Origin: Unio delphinus
Taxonomy: Eukaryota; Mollusca; Bivalvia; Unionida; Unionidae
Assembly: GCA_029339505.1 (NCBI GenBank)
Contig: JAQISU010000070.1
Span: forward strand, 987,501-1,051,500
Length of the DNA: 64,000 nt
Direction: 5' to 3'
The translations under genes and the position numbers were made by a program. A model generated the notes under the pieces. That model ran no database searches, was not told the origin of the DNA, and saw only the letters and a program-made list of their open reading frames with translations. Positions 48,966 to 60,029 of this stretch are shown here, one piece after another (within the stretch, counting starts at the first letter, position 1; every line of letters begins with the position of its first letter).

Positions 48966-50530
48966 TAAAAAGCTACACTAAAAATCCTAATCAAACAAAC
49001 AAACAAACTCTATGAGTGTGGGTTTAATATTAAGCTCATACTATCAATAGAAGTAAACATTTATTTAGGTATGGGTCATGTCTATTGGAATTCCCACATA
49101 AAAATACTGAGCCTTCCTGATGTTTATCTCATTCTATAATTTTAGTCTTCTGGAATTAAAGTTCCCTATATGTAATAGTTTTTATTTTTATAATCTAAGC
49201 CACTGTAGGCACAACAACACCTTTAGCACTTAACTTTATCTTGAACACCACTGGAATTTAATTAGAGCCTCATTTATTAGGACTGATGGTATTAACATTT
49301 TGGACAATTTGGAGTTTACTTTGTAATACAGCAAGTTCTTAAATTTTACCTTCGTATTGAAGGGAAATAAATTATCTATTGAATTTTACAAAAACATGTT
49401 GGTTTTCACTCTTTTTTTTTATTACTTAGTTTAAGACAACAAAAACACATTGGTTTTCACTTTTTTTTTTATTACTTAGTTGAAGACAACAGTCATAATA
49501 ATAGTGTACCCTAATTGAAACAGCAAAATCTATTGTATTTATAATTGACCTTTTGCCACTTGTCGATCATGCTGAGCAATTAACCAATCGGCAAGCGAAA
49601 ATTAGACATACCTCCAGGCATTCTTTACGTCTGCCATTTTCCTCTGACAAGCTACTTGTGGCAATAACCAATTGATTATGATAAGTATTTACAACTTTTG
49701 CAATGATTTATTGATTTCTTGATCGATAAGAAGTCAGTGGGAGCCTTGTAATTCTGACAGTTATTATCCAGATCGTCTAATTGGAGGAATTAGATATATT
49801 CCTCTTCTGACACATAGACAAAATTTTGATGGATTAAGATTTTTTTGCGGTTGCATGTATGCAGCTGAATATGGAAACAATTTATGGCAATTACAACATG
49901 TTTGTAAATTAAGTTTTGTGTAGGAATGGAGCATTATTGTTTTGTATAGAAAATCTAAGTCGCTGGAAGGCCACTTGGTTCATAAAACAGTTATTGCTAT
50001 ATATAAATAATTGACCACACAAGATACAGTACAAGCATTATGGTTTTGTTTTTAAGTGTAGCCTTATGGTGTTTCATAGAAATGTAGCCTTATGGTGTTT
50101 CATAGAAATGTAGCATTATATTTTGCATAGAAATTAAGTATCAAGGTTTTTTTTATATATAGAAATGGAGCATTATGGTTTTGTATGTAAAATCAAAGCA
50201 GCTGGAATGCCACTTGATCCATAAAACAGTTTCTGCTATATATAAATGATTGACCACACAGGTTGTAAGCAATTTGGCAACAATAATCAATTTTCAACCG
50301 ACATTTGCATGATAAATTGAATGTCCTACCTAATCTCTACGGTAGAAAGGAAGAGTGCAGGCAAATGGCTGAATAATTATAACAGTCGACAGAAAATCTA
50401 TTAAACATTAAGAGGAAACATAGTCCATCTGACTGCATAATCACAAACATTTCCCAGTTCATGTTAACGGGAGCCGATTATTGGTTCTAGAAAGACCTTA
50501 TTAAGCAGAAATGAACATTAAAACAAAAGG
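48966..50530. other. Mostly unique sequence with small duplications
   Basis: A 51-bp duplication (TTGGTTTTCACTCTTTTTTT) is at 49390-49490 and short ATGTAGCCTTATGGTGTTTC repeats are at 50055-50115. The blocks at 49540-49900 and 50260-50480 look unique and carry ATTTGCATGATAAATT, an octamer-like site near 50304. No exon is supported. Confidence 0.4.
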
Positions 50531-50709
50531 CAGTACAGTAAAACCTGTCTAGAAACACCAAACTATCTACAACATGAAAAAAATTAACTCTTTTGACATT
50601 AACCACCTGTCTAACGAGAGGTCATTGTTTAAACACTTGTTTTAAAATGCATACAATATGTTATCGCACTATCCATCTGTGTACCGATACAGTAGTTATA
50701 ACATCTAGC

Positions 50710-50925
50710 TGCTTGTGGGACCCTGGCAAGCTATGAAAGCACTCGCCTTTATTGACCACTGCCATCACACCTCAATCCACATGGATTCAAGTCTCGTGCT
50801 CAGAAAATAATGGTATGTGAGAAAGCTTGCCAGTTAAAACGTTCCTATTATTCAGCATTTTTTACTGATGTTTCCACCATATACTGGCTGCTATCTGTAG
50901 AATAACTCCAATAAATGGCCAGATT
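50710..50925 (+). mobile_element. SINE, family S, decayed plus-strand copy
   Basis: GGACCCTGGCAAGCTATGAA at the head, CACATGGATTCAAGTCTCG (B-box region), TGAGAAAGCTTGCCAGTTAA and ATATACTGGCTGCTATCTGT correspond block by block to the reverse complement of 55062-55310. Confidence 0.7.
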
Positions 50926-51189
50926 TTAGACTTTGTAGCCTCAGATCTATGACAGACTGGTCTGAATCAGACACAGGTGAACCTGTGTAACAAGTAGAAT
51001 AAGGTGGGTATTTTTTTTATAAAGAGTGGTCTACATACAGAAATGATGGGTCTGTTAAGCATTTTTAAAAAAAGAAAAAAGTACTCCACTTTCTACCTTC
51101 TGCTCATGCGCAAGCAAAATAACTAATAGAAAATGTTTTTAACACAACTAGGCACTGGGCCAATGGAAAATTGCTTGGAAGTTGATGTC

Positions 51190-51315
51190 TTAGCATGCAT
51201 TCAGAAATAAAACTTTGTGTGTCATGTTGGCTGGTATACCATTCTAATGACTGGAGACATTTCATGAAACTGTTTGTCATGTTGGCTGGTATATTATTGT
51301 AATGATTGGAGAGAT
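51190..51315. repeat. Imperfect 60-bp duplication
   Basis: TGTCATGTTGGCTGGTATA and GACATTTCATGAAAC/GAGATTTCATGAAGC are repeated once. Confidence 0.8.
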
Positions 51316-51814
51316 TTCATGAAGCTTTGCACAAGATCATTGCATTAGAAAATGTTGTGATGTGTACCACAGTCATGTCTCCTACCTCAAGGTGAAGATA
51401 TTGGCAAGTTAAATATAGATCAGTGACCTCTGTCCAAATTTATGAACCAATAAAGATCTTTTAGTTAAATTTTACTACATGAAACTCTGTTCATACCTTA
51501 CAATACAAACAATCAAGTCCATCACCTGACTAAAATGGCAGTGAAAAGTCACAAAACTGGAACATCATGTCAGCCATAAACTTGTTAACTGGGTTTGGAA
51601 TGTTCTATAAAGACTGGTTTTCTGTAATTGAACAGACTCTCCTGCCTTGAAGATCAAAAACAATTACCATGTTGAATTTCAGCTTGGGATATAATGTGAC
51701 CAATCAACTTTGATAGGTTCTGAGAGAAATTAAGTAACTTGCAAATTCAATTTTAAGAAGTTATATGGTGTCCATGTTATGTCTAAATGTCAAGGGTTAA
51801 ACTTTTCGAGACTT

Positions 51815-51925
51815 TTTTCTGACTTTTTGTTTGAAGTATTTTGGATCACACAAACCTGACTTTTTGTTTGAAGTATTTTGGATCACACAAACCTGAACTT
51901 TTGTTTTAAGTATTTTGGATCACAT
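51815..51925. repeat. 37-bp tandem repeat, 3 copies
   Basis: GACTTTTTGTTTGAAGTATT plus TTGGATCACACAAACCT. Confidence 0.9.
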
Positions 51926-52904
51926 AACTGTACCATACTCAGTATTGGATGGATGAATACAATTAAAATAAACTCAGAATTAAATCAGGCTTTTGTGACA
52001 GGTGTCACCTATTCATATATCCCAATCCCCCAGCTGACAAAATAAATTGCGAAATTGCAGTAGCATCTGAAGCCATTTAAGGAATGTGTGTGTGTGTGTG
52101 TGCATGAATATGTGTACTTTTATGGCATGTTAGAACAACAAAACAATATTAATTAACCCTTAAAGTGTTGCATTGTTTTGCAGTAAAAGGTCCCTCAGTG
52201 CTGAATTGTTTCAGGGAAGAAAAGAAGAAAACTGCACAGTCTTTAAATTGCATATATTTCATTAAATATACACTATTAATAGACAACCCTTATATAAAAA
52301 ATGATGGTATGTGTCTATACTTTAAGATTAGCATCAAGACACGTGTAGGTTTAACATATTTGCAGGTACAGGTGTAAATACAGGTAAACTGACAAGTTAC
52401 AATTGTATTTCATCAGTATTTTTGTTTGTTTTTTATGGAACAGTTCAAATATATCTATGAAATGTTATATTCTTTAGTAGTCCAAACATGCACATGTTAT
52501 GTCTGTCACAATGTTATATATAAATTGTGAAAATCACAGGTAAAGGCAAGGTGAAAGTTTTGCAAAAATCCACTCCATGAATGTCAGATGTATGTTTAAA
52601 CCTACCAGTCAGCAATTAATGTTCATGAAAAACTATCACCTGTTATTTATTATAATATCATCAAACTGAGGTCCATATCTGGTGATTAAACCTCAGCAAC
52701 GGCTTTATTTTTGTTCAATCATTGGGCTGATTTTGTGAAGAGTCACCTTAATTGTTCTCATTGTCTGACAGGTGTAAATTGCTTGGAATAGCTTGAAATC
52801 TATCCCATACTTTTTTTTTTTGCTGAAGTATGCCGTTGATATCACATCATCAATAGCCCATTAGGAACTGAGAACAGACATATGTACCAAACCCATTGTT
52901 TTAA

Positions 52905-53343
52905 TCGAAGCGAAAACATTTTAGATGCTCAGGTAAGACAGGCCGCCATTTCTTTATGCGACTTTTTCGAACAAGTCTGCCCCATGAACTCTCTGATCTG
53001 CATTATGATTTGTTTGATCTACTATCAGATGAAATAGCTCGTCATCTAAGAAAAAGTCTTCAATAGTCCGTAGGTTCATTTTTCACCATCTCGACATTTA
53101 ATTTTGAATTACCAGTGAATGGGGGTTAACAGGCGCGCCATTTTTTCACGTCAAGCGAGCATGTACATCCGACTCCAGTTCCATGTAAATTTCTGGCTCA
53201 AAATCATTCATGTGTATTTCCATCAATACCTCGCTTGCTCCAATAATGTCATTTTTCTCAAATTATTCAAAATCACTATTAGCATCACTATCAGAAGCAA
53301 ATATTTGTTGCAAGAAATCACCGTCGTATTCAGTGTCGGCCAT
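52905..53343 (-). pseudogene. piggyBac transposase N-terminal pseudogene
   Basis: It begins MADTEYDGDFLQQIFASDSD, an acidic Ser/Asp-rich start usual for PGBD proteins, and reaches an in-frame stop at codon 27 (DFE*FEKND). After further stops the frame reads IEDFFLDDELFHLIVDQTNH then NADQ, matching the start of the DDE_Tnp_1_7 domain ('FF..ELI..IV..TN.YA.Q'). The rest of the domain, including the catalytic aspartates, is missing. Several stops rule out function. Confidence 0.75.
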
Positions 53344-53524
53344 TTTAGCTTTGCACAAGTACCATGTGTTTAGAAGCAAGCATTTGTAAAATTACATCGT
53401 TAATAATATAGTAAAGTACTGCAGAATGCTCGTTCCGGGCCTTTTTAAACCAATCAAATATAATTTTACAGGCATTTATGGCAAGATGAAGTTACAGAAT
53501 GCGATCAGTGTTGCTCACCTCTAG

Positions 53525-53590
53525 CGCGACTATAGTCGCGACATGCACTACGGGACCACAAACAACAGCACGACTATAGTCGCGACACGC
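53525..53590. repeat. Duplicated subterminal palindrome of the piggyBac element
   Basis: CGCGACTATAGTCGCG (53525-53540) is a perfect palindrome. CGACTATAGTCG recurs at 53571-53582, each followed by (CG)ACA(T/C)GCACT. CpG-dense in an AT-rich setting. Confidence 0.9.
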
Positions 53591-53604
53591 ACTTTAATGG
53601 TTAA

Positions 53605-55050
53605 TATTAACAATGCTCAATCTAAGCACCTAACTTCTAGATCTACCACTATAATCAAGCCCTTACTAAGTGGCTTTTTGCGACTGAGCAATGAGACCCT
53701 TTCATTATTTGCTTGTTAAAAACATTTTACCAACTTCACCACAAAGTTTGTGCAATGGTAAGGATGCAGCTTGCTCTATTCTTTTGTAATGTCTCTAATA
53801 TCACATGCAGTTCTAAACATTAATGCATGTGACATATTATGATTATCATTAGTCATTTCTGCTGTGACAAGAATGAAGATGAACAATTTGCTTTCTCCTT
53901 CTTCAGTGAAAGTTATTCGTCACAAACACACATTTGCTATAAGGTATCAATCTATTCACAGATACTGTTCTCATATAAAAACTGACCTCTTTACAAACTG
54001 AAAATCCCCACCCCCCACTGAAATGCCAAGGGAGTTAATTCCTGTAACACCCATGGAGAAAACACTGGCTCATTACTGGTGTAGAATCAGTTGTACAAAG
54101 CTGCACAGCATCATATATGAGAATTACTCATGGATGATTGGCCACAGTTTTCCAGTTAATTCTCTGGAAAATGGAACTGACTGATTCAGGGCAGATAGCC
54201 AATTATGCATACCCATAGCTTCATTATTTCGCTTGCTTTCCGATTTGTTCCATTTCTTAAATAAATGGATTAATTGATTTTTGTAGCCTTGTTCAATTGC
54301 ATCCACTGGTTGCATGACTGTTATATTAAAGGGGCCTAATGGAAAATGGTAAAAGGAAGTGACCTAAAACATCCAAATATGCAACAGTCACAGTGTGTGC
54401 AATAAATGAAATGGTTTTTACCATACAAAAAATACATAACCTTTTAATTCTGCCCTGGCCCCTGAGGATTGGTTAATTAAACATCATTCCTACAACCCCA
54501 GGGAGTTACTTTTTAAAATGACATTTCAAGATGTTTGCAAGGACTCCCACCCCCCAATCTTCAAGGCACATTTACTTTTCCTGAAATTGAACTTTACTTT
54601 GTATACATGTCGTTCTAGCTTTTATCCTAGTTTTAGTAGCTGTGATCACATCTGATGGTAAATCAATAGTATTTGTACTAAATAAAAGGGACTTTATGCC
54701 AAGAAAATGTGTTCTTTCAAATCTGGTCAAATTATGCTCTGCCAATTTTGTGGAAAAGTCTTTTAGGGGCTTTGTCTACTTTTTTCTTTTAGTGATGTCA
54801 AGGTTTTCTTTTCATAGTAATGGTGGACACATGTGAAGGCAGATTGGCATTATTGTGCCAAATTTGAAAGGCCTTAGACAAAAATGCTTTCTTTAAAATT
54901 TGATCAAGTTCTGAGGAACACTTTCTGACTAGCTACATGTATTTAAAGGTGTTTATATTTTTAGTAATGTACGCCATAATTGATGGTACATACGTAGATC
55001 AATATTATTTGCTAAAGCTCAAAACGCTTAAATTCCTCAATGTACCCAAC
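53605..55050. other. Mostly unique sequence, no exon supported
   Basis: A 63-codon minus ORF at 54315-54124 (MQPVDAIEQGYKNQLIHLFK) has no family I recognise. No arrays. Confidence 0.4.
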
Positions 55051-55061
55051 AAATTTCTTTG

Positions 55062-55310
55062 TTGTTGTTGTACTAGGATTTAACGCCATTTTTAAGCACA
55101 TGATAGGCTATACATGGCGGCCAGTATTATTGGTGGAGGAAGAACCTGGGAAAACCCCCGGAAAGAACCACCGACCCATGAGAAGCTACTGGCAAGCTTT
55201 CTCACATAACATTAGCTGAATCTTAGACTCGAACCCACACAGACAGAGGTGAGATGGCAGTGATCCATAACAGAGAGCGCTACAGACCACTTGGCCACTC
55301 GGGGTCCCCT
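55062..55310 (-). mobile_element. SINE, family S, best copy, with target duplication
   Basis: On the minus strand the head is GGGGACCCCGAGTGGCCAAG then TGGTCTGTAGCGCTC (A-box) and the B-box TGTGGGTTCGAGTC; the extra bases between the boxes fit a class II tRNA (Ser/Leu) ancestor. The body includes AGAAAGCTTGCCAGTAGCTT and GCCGCCATGTATAGCC, and the tail is (CAA)n. The flanking 11-mers AAATTTCTTTG (55051-55061, 55311-55321) look like the target duplication. Confidence 0.87.
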
Positions 55311-55475
55311 AAATTTCTTTGTAATTGGTCCAAGCCTTCATACCTAAATACACTCAAACAAATTTCTTTGAAACTGGTCCAAGCCTTCATAGCATCTAAA
55401 AACACTCAAACTAATTTCTTTGTAATTGGTCAAGGTGTTCATACCTAAATGTACCCAACCAAATTTCTTTGAACT
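55311..55475. repeat. Tandem repeat about 52 bp x 3, split by the SINE
   Basis: AAATTTCTTTGTAATTGGTC, CAAGCCTTCATACCTAAATA and CACTCAAAC repeat. A matching fragment (AATGTACCCAACAAATTTC) lies on the other side of the SINE at about 55038. Confidence 0.85.
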
Positions 55476-55499
55476 GGATTCAGAGACGTTCAAAACTGC

Positions 55500-55690
55500 C
55501 AGAATACTGACTGACAGACAATAACCGATGGATCAAGTGCCATACCATAATCTTACTGACAGACAATAACCAATGGATCAAGTACCATACCATAATCTTA
55601 CTGACAGACAATAACCAATGGATCAAGAGCCATACCATAATCTTACTGACAGACAATAACCAATGGATCGAGTGCCATACCATAATCTTA
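55500..55690. repeat. 45-bp minisatellite, about 4 copies
   Basis: The unit is ACTGACAGACAATAACCAAT, then GGATCAAGTGCCATACCATA, then ATCTT. A multiple of three, so it makes a spurious minus ORF. Confidence 0.93.
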
Positions 55691-56009
55691 CATAGTCTTA
55701 TGACCAGGTGAGCTAAACAATGTAACCTGATAAGAAACTTGAGAAAAATTGAAAAAAACTAATGTATGAGTAAACAACTTTAAAGATAACTGAATTAAGC
55801 AATAACTGTCACTGAAGCTGGAAAAACAAGAAAAATGAGAAAATGTCAGAGAACGGGAGATAGTAATGAATTTCCTAAAAGTATAGAATCCTGGCAAGCA
55901 TCAATCAAAGTTGTAATTCTAAATTAATTCTAATGAAAGTCGGAATGGAATAAATAGTGCCAGTTGTTTTTGGGAAGAAATTTAAAATAGCAATTGTTTC
56001 CAGATACAT

Positions 56010-56335
56010 ATCTGCCTATGCACAACAGATGCAGCCATGTGATAACCTGAATATGCACAACAGATGCAGCCATGTGATAACCTGAATATGCACAACAGAT
56101 GCAGCCATGTGATAACCTGACTATGCACAACAGATGCAAGACCATGAAATAAACTGTACACACCAGATGCAGACCCATGTTATAAACTATGCACACCAGA
56201 TGCAGATCCCAGCCATATGCAGACTATGCACAACAGATGCAGATCCATGTAATAAGCTGAATATGCAAAACAGATGCAGATCTATGCCATAAACTGACTA
56301 TGCACAACAGATGCAGATACATGCCATGAGCTGCC
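56010..56335. repeat. 34-36 bp minisatellite, about 9 copies
   Basis: ATGCACAACAGATGCAGCCA plus TGTGATAACCTGAAT. The first three copies are nearly identical and later ones diverge. Confidence 0.9.
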
Positions 56336-56689
56336 TTTCTGAGGTCAACTATGATGAAGGCCAGAGGCAATCAGAGCATTACTGAAAAACTTTAATCAAA
56401 TCTGTATCTAACTATTGATGACAATGATGCCACCACCATCACCAACATCACTGCTATTTCTTATTAACCACTAAATTTTGACTTAATGATTGGTAAAGAA
56501 CAGGTTTGTCTTTCTTCCTAATCTACTTCTCACAAATGTTAGTGGCTTTTGTCCATGGCAATGTGCTTTTATCAAACAAGACAGTACATGTACTCCCTAA
56601 TTATAATGTTCTCCAAGGGAGCCTGTCTTATAGTAATGTCTTACTTCTAATGAAGTACATTACAGAAAAACCTGTCTTGAGAGACTAGT

Positions 56690-56905
56690 CCTATGAGAGA
56701 CTGCCTGCCTTGAGAGACTAGTCCTATGAAAGACTGCCTGTCCTGAGAGACTAGTCCTATGAGAGACTTCCTGCCTCGAGAGACTAGTCCTATGAGAGAC
56801 TGCCTGCCTTGAGAGACTAGTCCTATGAGAGACTACCTGCCTTGAGAGACTAGTCCTATGAGAGACTGCCTGTCCTGAGAGGCTGCCTGCCTTGAGAGAC
56901 TAGTC
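56690..56905. repeat. 33-bp minisatellite, left part
   Basis: The unit is CTTGAGAGACTAGTCCTATG plus AGAGACTGCCTGC. The array continues at 58517-58660 beyond the inserted element. Confidence 0.93.
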
Positions 56906-56911
56906 CTATGA

Positions 56912-58516
56912 CATACATGCCAACCCCTGACGAGGAAAACGTGTAATCCAAGTGGTCAAAAAGAGGAATCCAAGCAGAAAAAGAGTAATCCACATATAAC
57001 ATACTACAATTACAATTAACAATGATGTATTTGCTTTTCTCGTCTATTATCATTCATTAATGGTTCAAGTGTTCATATGTAGCACTTTTAGCTTTAGAAA
57101 GAAACAGATTGTCATGTTGCATTTCAAAACATTTTGTACCAGCTGAGGCCATGAATGTTTTGCATACCAGTAGAGCACTCAGTACTGGGTTACTTAGCCT
57201 GGACCTGAATTCAGTTTTATTTTTGTTAACAACACTGAACAATCACTCACAGTCAGCATTAGAAAGGTAAAGAACCAATATTCCTTTCATAACCTGACAA
57301 AGAAGAGGAAATTTATTTCTTCCAGTGATAGAGTCTTTTAGCTGGGAACTAAGGTGCCATTGCACATCAACTCTATCTGCATTAAGTATATTGTCAGGTA
57401 GAATCCCAACTTGATACTTCAGGAATTCTTCTTCCAGATGATCCAAGTTAGACAAGGGTGGCAATAGAAAAGAATATCTCTTGACAAAGAATCTAACACT
57501 TTTGAAGCTTTTTGACTGTCTTTCATTTACATAAGCAACTGAAGCATTTAACTCGGTAAATAACACCTCAGCATTTTATAGTATTCAAGTCTGCACTTGA
57601 GCTCTGCTGTAAATAAGAAGTTACCTTAGTATTAGAGTTCGTAAGGCGAGCTAATTCGATGTGTTTCCTTGTTTTCATGTGTTTTTCCACATCAAATTTA
57701 CCACCATGACCAATGCTAAAATCGTTTCCGCACAGTCTGCAATGAGAATGATGCTGTCCTAGAATGGAACGCTGTATTATGCCATTCATATATTCATCTT
57801 TGAATCTTTGGAGGACTCGTTGTTTTGCTTTTTTCTGATCCATCTGCGAAATTCTTGGGGGAAAAAAATGTGCTCTAACATACACAAAGACTATAATCCA
57901 TCTTAACATCTGAAGCCATTTAGCGCCAACGATTAGACGTCACGTGATGATGCCCTCGTCGTGTTTGGAGGATTGATTACATTTTGCTTTGTTTATTATT
58001 GACTTTTTCTAACCCATCTGTGAAATTATTTAAGAGATATTTGTTGCACTCATAAACGCATTGAGAATTTTTTAATACTTTTTAGCGCAAAAAAAACTTT
58101 TAGACTGGTTCTGCACTATACAAAATTAGAACAAAGAGTATGTGCATAATGCTTTAAACAAAATAGAAACCAGTCTGTTCTCTCCTCACTAAGCCGCTAT
58201 AAATAGAATATGAGGTCGAAAGTTTGAAAGTATCTTAGTAAAATGATAGTTGCTATAAATAGAACATGAATATTAGGAAAGTCCACGGACAAGTATACTC
58301 GTATATCGTAGTTATGTAGAAGCGGGGTATTTTTTAATTAAAAATAAAACAGTATGTAAAAAATAAAGTAATGCTAATAAAAACGAAAAAAATTTTTTTT
58401 TTTTTGCAAGATGGATATATCGAAAAAGCGTAATCTATAAACGTTAACGCGTAACGCGGAATTTAGTGGGAAAAAGCGTAATGATTACGCCAAAAGCGTA
58501 ATGGTTGGCATGTATG
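56912..58516 (-). mobile_element. hAT-like DNA transposon, 1605 bp, internally deleted
   Basis: Perfect 14-bp inverted ends CATACATGCCAACC (56912-56925; inverted 58503-58516), flanked by CTATGA (56906-56911 and 58517-58522). The host array unit has a single CTATGA, so this is a 6-bp target duplication, unusual for hAT (8 bp). Terminal regions carry repeated GTAATCC / GCGTAAT motifs, candidate transposase sites. Confidence 0.85.
57057..57843 (-). pseudogene. hAT-like transposase pseudogene: zinc finger fused to dimerisation end
   Basis: From MDQKKAKQRVLQRFKDEYMN it runs into a BED-like finger HCRLCGNDFSIGHGGKFDVE then KHMKTRKH (C-x2-C, H-x5-H), then SYLQQSSSA. After a one-base frameshift near 57565 it continues AEVLFTELNASVAYV and, after a large deletion of the catalytic core, YLSNADCE*LFSVVNKNKTE and FRSRLSNPVLSALLVCK, the hAT C-terminal dimerisation motif. 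The stop at 57245-57243 is TGA where the family has Arg. Dead, but the two end domains remain readable. Confidence 0.75.
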
Positions 58517-58665
58517 CTATGAGAGACTGCCTGTCCTGAGAGACTGCCTACCTTGAGAGACTAGTCCTATGAGAGACTGCCTGTCTTGAGAGACTAGTCC
58601 TATGAGAGACTGTCTGTCTTGAGAGACTAGTCCTATGAGAGACTGCCTGCCTTGAGAGACAGGGT
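58517..58665. repeat. 33-bp minisatellite, right part
   Basis: Same unit as at 56690-56905, including CTATGAGAGACTGCCTGTC. Confidence 0.93.
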
Positions 58666-58784
58666 TCTCCATATACAGAATAAATGATTATATACTGTTC
58701 TCTCCTGTCATGAGTAACATCTGTTTTTTGAGAGACCATTTTTGGGCATGGTCTTTCAAGACAGGTTCTCCTCTACACAATACT

Positions 58785-59075
58785 CCCTCATTATAATGCT
58801 TTCGATGCAAGTAGTGAGTATGCCTTATAATGAAGTACTTGATATAGTGCTATCTCATTATAATGCTTTCCATGCAAGTAGTGAGTATGCCTTATAATGA
58901 AGTACTTGATATAGTGCTATCTCATTATAATGCTTTCCATGCAAGTAGTGAGTATGCCTTATAATGAAGTACTTGATATAGTGCTATCTCATTATAATGC
59001 TTTCCATGCAAGTAGTGAGTATGCCTTATAATGAAGTACTTGATATAGTGCTATCTCATTATAATGCTATCCATG
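58785..59075. repeat. 67-bp tandem repeat, about 4 copies
   Basis: The unit is GTGCTATCTCATTATAATGC, then TTTCCATGCAAGTAGTGAGT, then ATGCCTTATAATGAAGTACT plus TGATATA. Copies are almost identical. ACTCCCT..TTATAATG blocks at about 56590 and 59130 suggest a parent element. Confidence 0.92.
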
Positions 59076-59079
59076 AGTA

Positions 59080-60010
59080 TGACAGTATATTAACTTATGG
59101 TGAAAAAGCAATACAATTAAGTACATGATCCATTACTCCCTCAGTACAATGCTTTCCATCATAAGTTTAGTATACAGCGTTAAGGTGAGAACCCTTTATA
59201 AAGAAAAACATGATAAACATAATTTATTACAATATAATAACATAGGATCCCTGACAATACCCAATTTTATAATAGGAAGTTTGTTATAATGATGAGCCAT
59301 TCAGTGATAGAATGCTACATAACAATAATTGCTTTAAAGGAAATATGGAATCCAGTTATACTTTGGAAATTTGTCCAAACTACTACCAAAATTACCTATT
59401 ATTTTCCTATATTGTCTTCTGAGACCCTCCTTGTCACCAACTGAAAGTTTTAGTTTGCAACTAAACCTTGATCAGGTGAGCATCAACATTTAAAATGACC
59501 ATTAACATTTAAAATCACCATCAACATTTAAAATGGGTTATGACAGTTGAAACTGGTTTCAGTATTAAAAACTTTGTTCTGAACAAAAGTTTGCCGTCAA
59601 AGAGAATTAGCATTTATGTACATAAAAAAAAGCCCACAAAAATTGGATCAGCTAAATGGAAATTCAATAAATGATTCCATCTCATCTCACAAGCTAAAAT
59701 ATGCTGATTTAATTTAAATGCACTTCTCTTCTGTAATGAATTATTTCCCTTGAGGAAACTTGCCTTCATATATCACGGACAACATTAACAGCAGTCTAGA
59801 ACCTGACATGAAATACCAATGAGTTGGGAAACCACCTGTCATTTATGTTACAATTCTTAGTGCCCAGAGCAATTGACATCATGGATTTTATTTTTTCCCC
59901 CTTTCTTCTTCTTATTAAAATCAAGAAGGTTCACAAATACTTGTAAATATGTGGTGAAAAATTCATGAAAATTGGATAAGAGATGTTAAGGCTATGAGTT
60001 TAACATATAT
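59080..60010. other. No gene recognised
   Basis: Short CATTTAAAATGACCATTAA repeats are at 59490-59535. The block 59740-59890 looks unique and might be conserved, but no exon is supported. Confidence 0.4.
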
Positions 60011-60029
60011 TCAACTTAAAATACTGTAC

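Larger units (their letters stand above)
52157..53600 (-). mobile_element. Degenerate piggyBac element, 1444 bp, TTAA target duplication
   Basis: It is flanked by TTAA at 52153-52156 and 53601-53604. The left end is CCCTTAAAGTG and the right end reverse complemented is CCATTAAAGTG (10 of 11 identical). It carries a transposase remnant on the minus strand and a subterminal palindrome repeat at the transposase 5' side. About 1 kb shorter than usual autonomous piggyBac elements, so the 3' DDE part is deleted. Confidence 0.85.
56659..58775. mobile_element. MITE-like element, family T, expanded and interrupted
   Basis: The left end is ACAGAAAAACCTGTCTTGAG AGAC and the right end (58742-58770) is GGTCTTTCAAGACAGGTTCT, inverted ends of the same sort as at 41.45 kb. 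Between them lie a 33-bp minisatellite and an inserted hAT-like element. Confidence 0.75.

Noticed and set aside
49595..49650. Possible SCHIP1 first exon on the minus strand (ATGGCAGACGTAAAGAATGC with donor GAG|GTATGT)
   Set aside because: It would end in phase 2, which does not join the phase-0 exon at 25950, and MADVKNAWR has no match to known SCHIP1 or IQCJ starts. Kept only as a weak lead.
52165..52377. 70-codon plus-strand ORF starting next to the piggyBac end
   Set aside because: Lies inside the non-coding left part of the element; no transposase similarity.
53119..53373. 84-codon plus-strand ORF
   Set aside because: It is the antisense shadow of the piggyBac transposase remnant.
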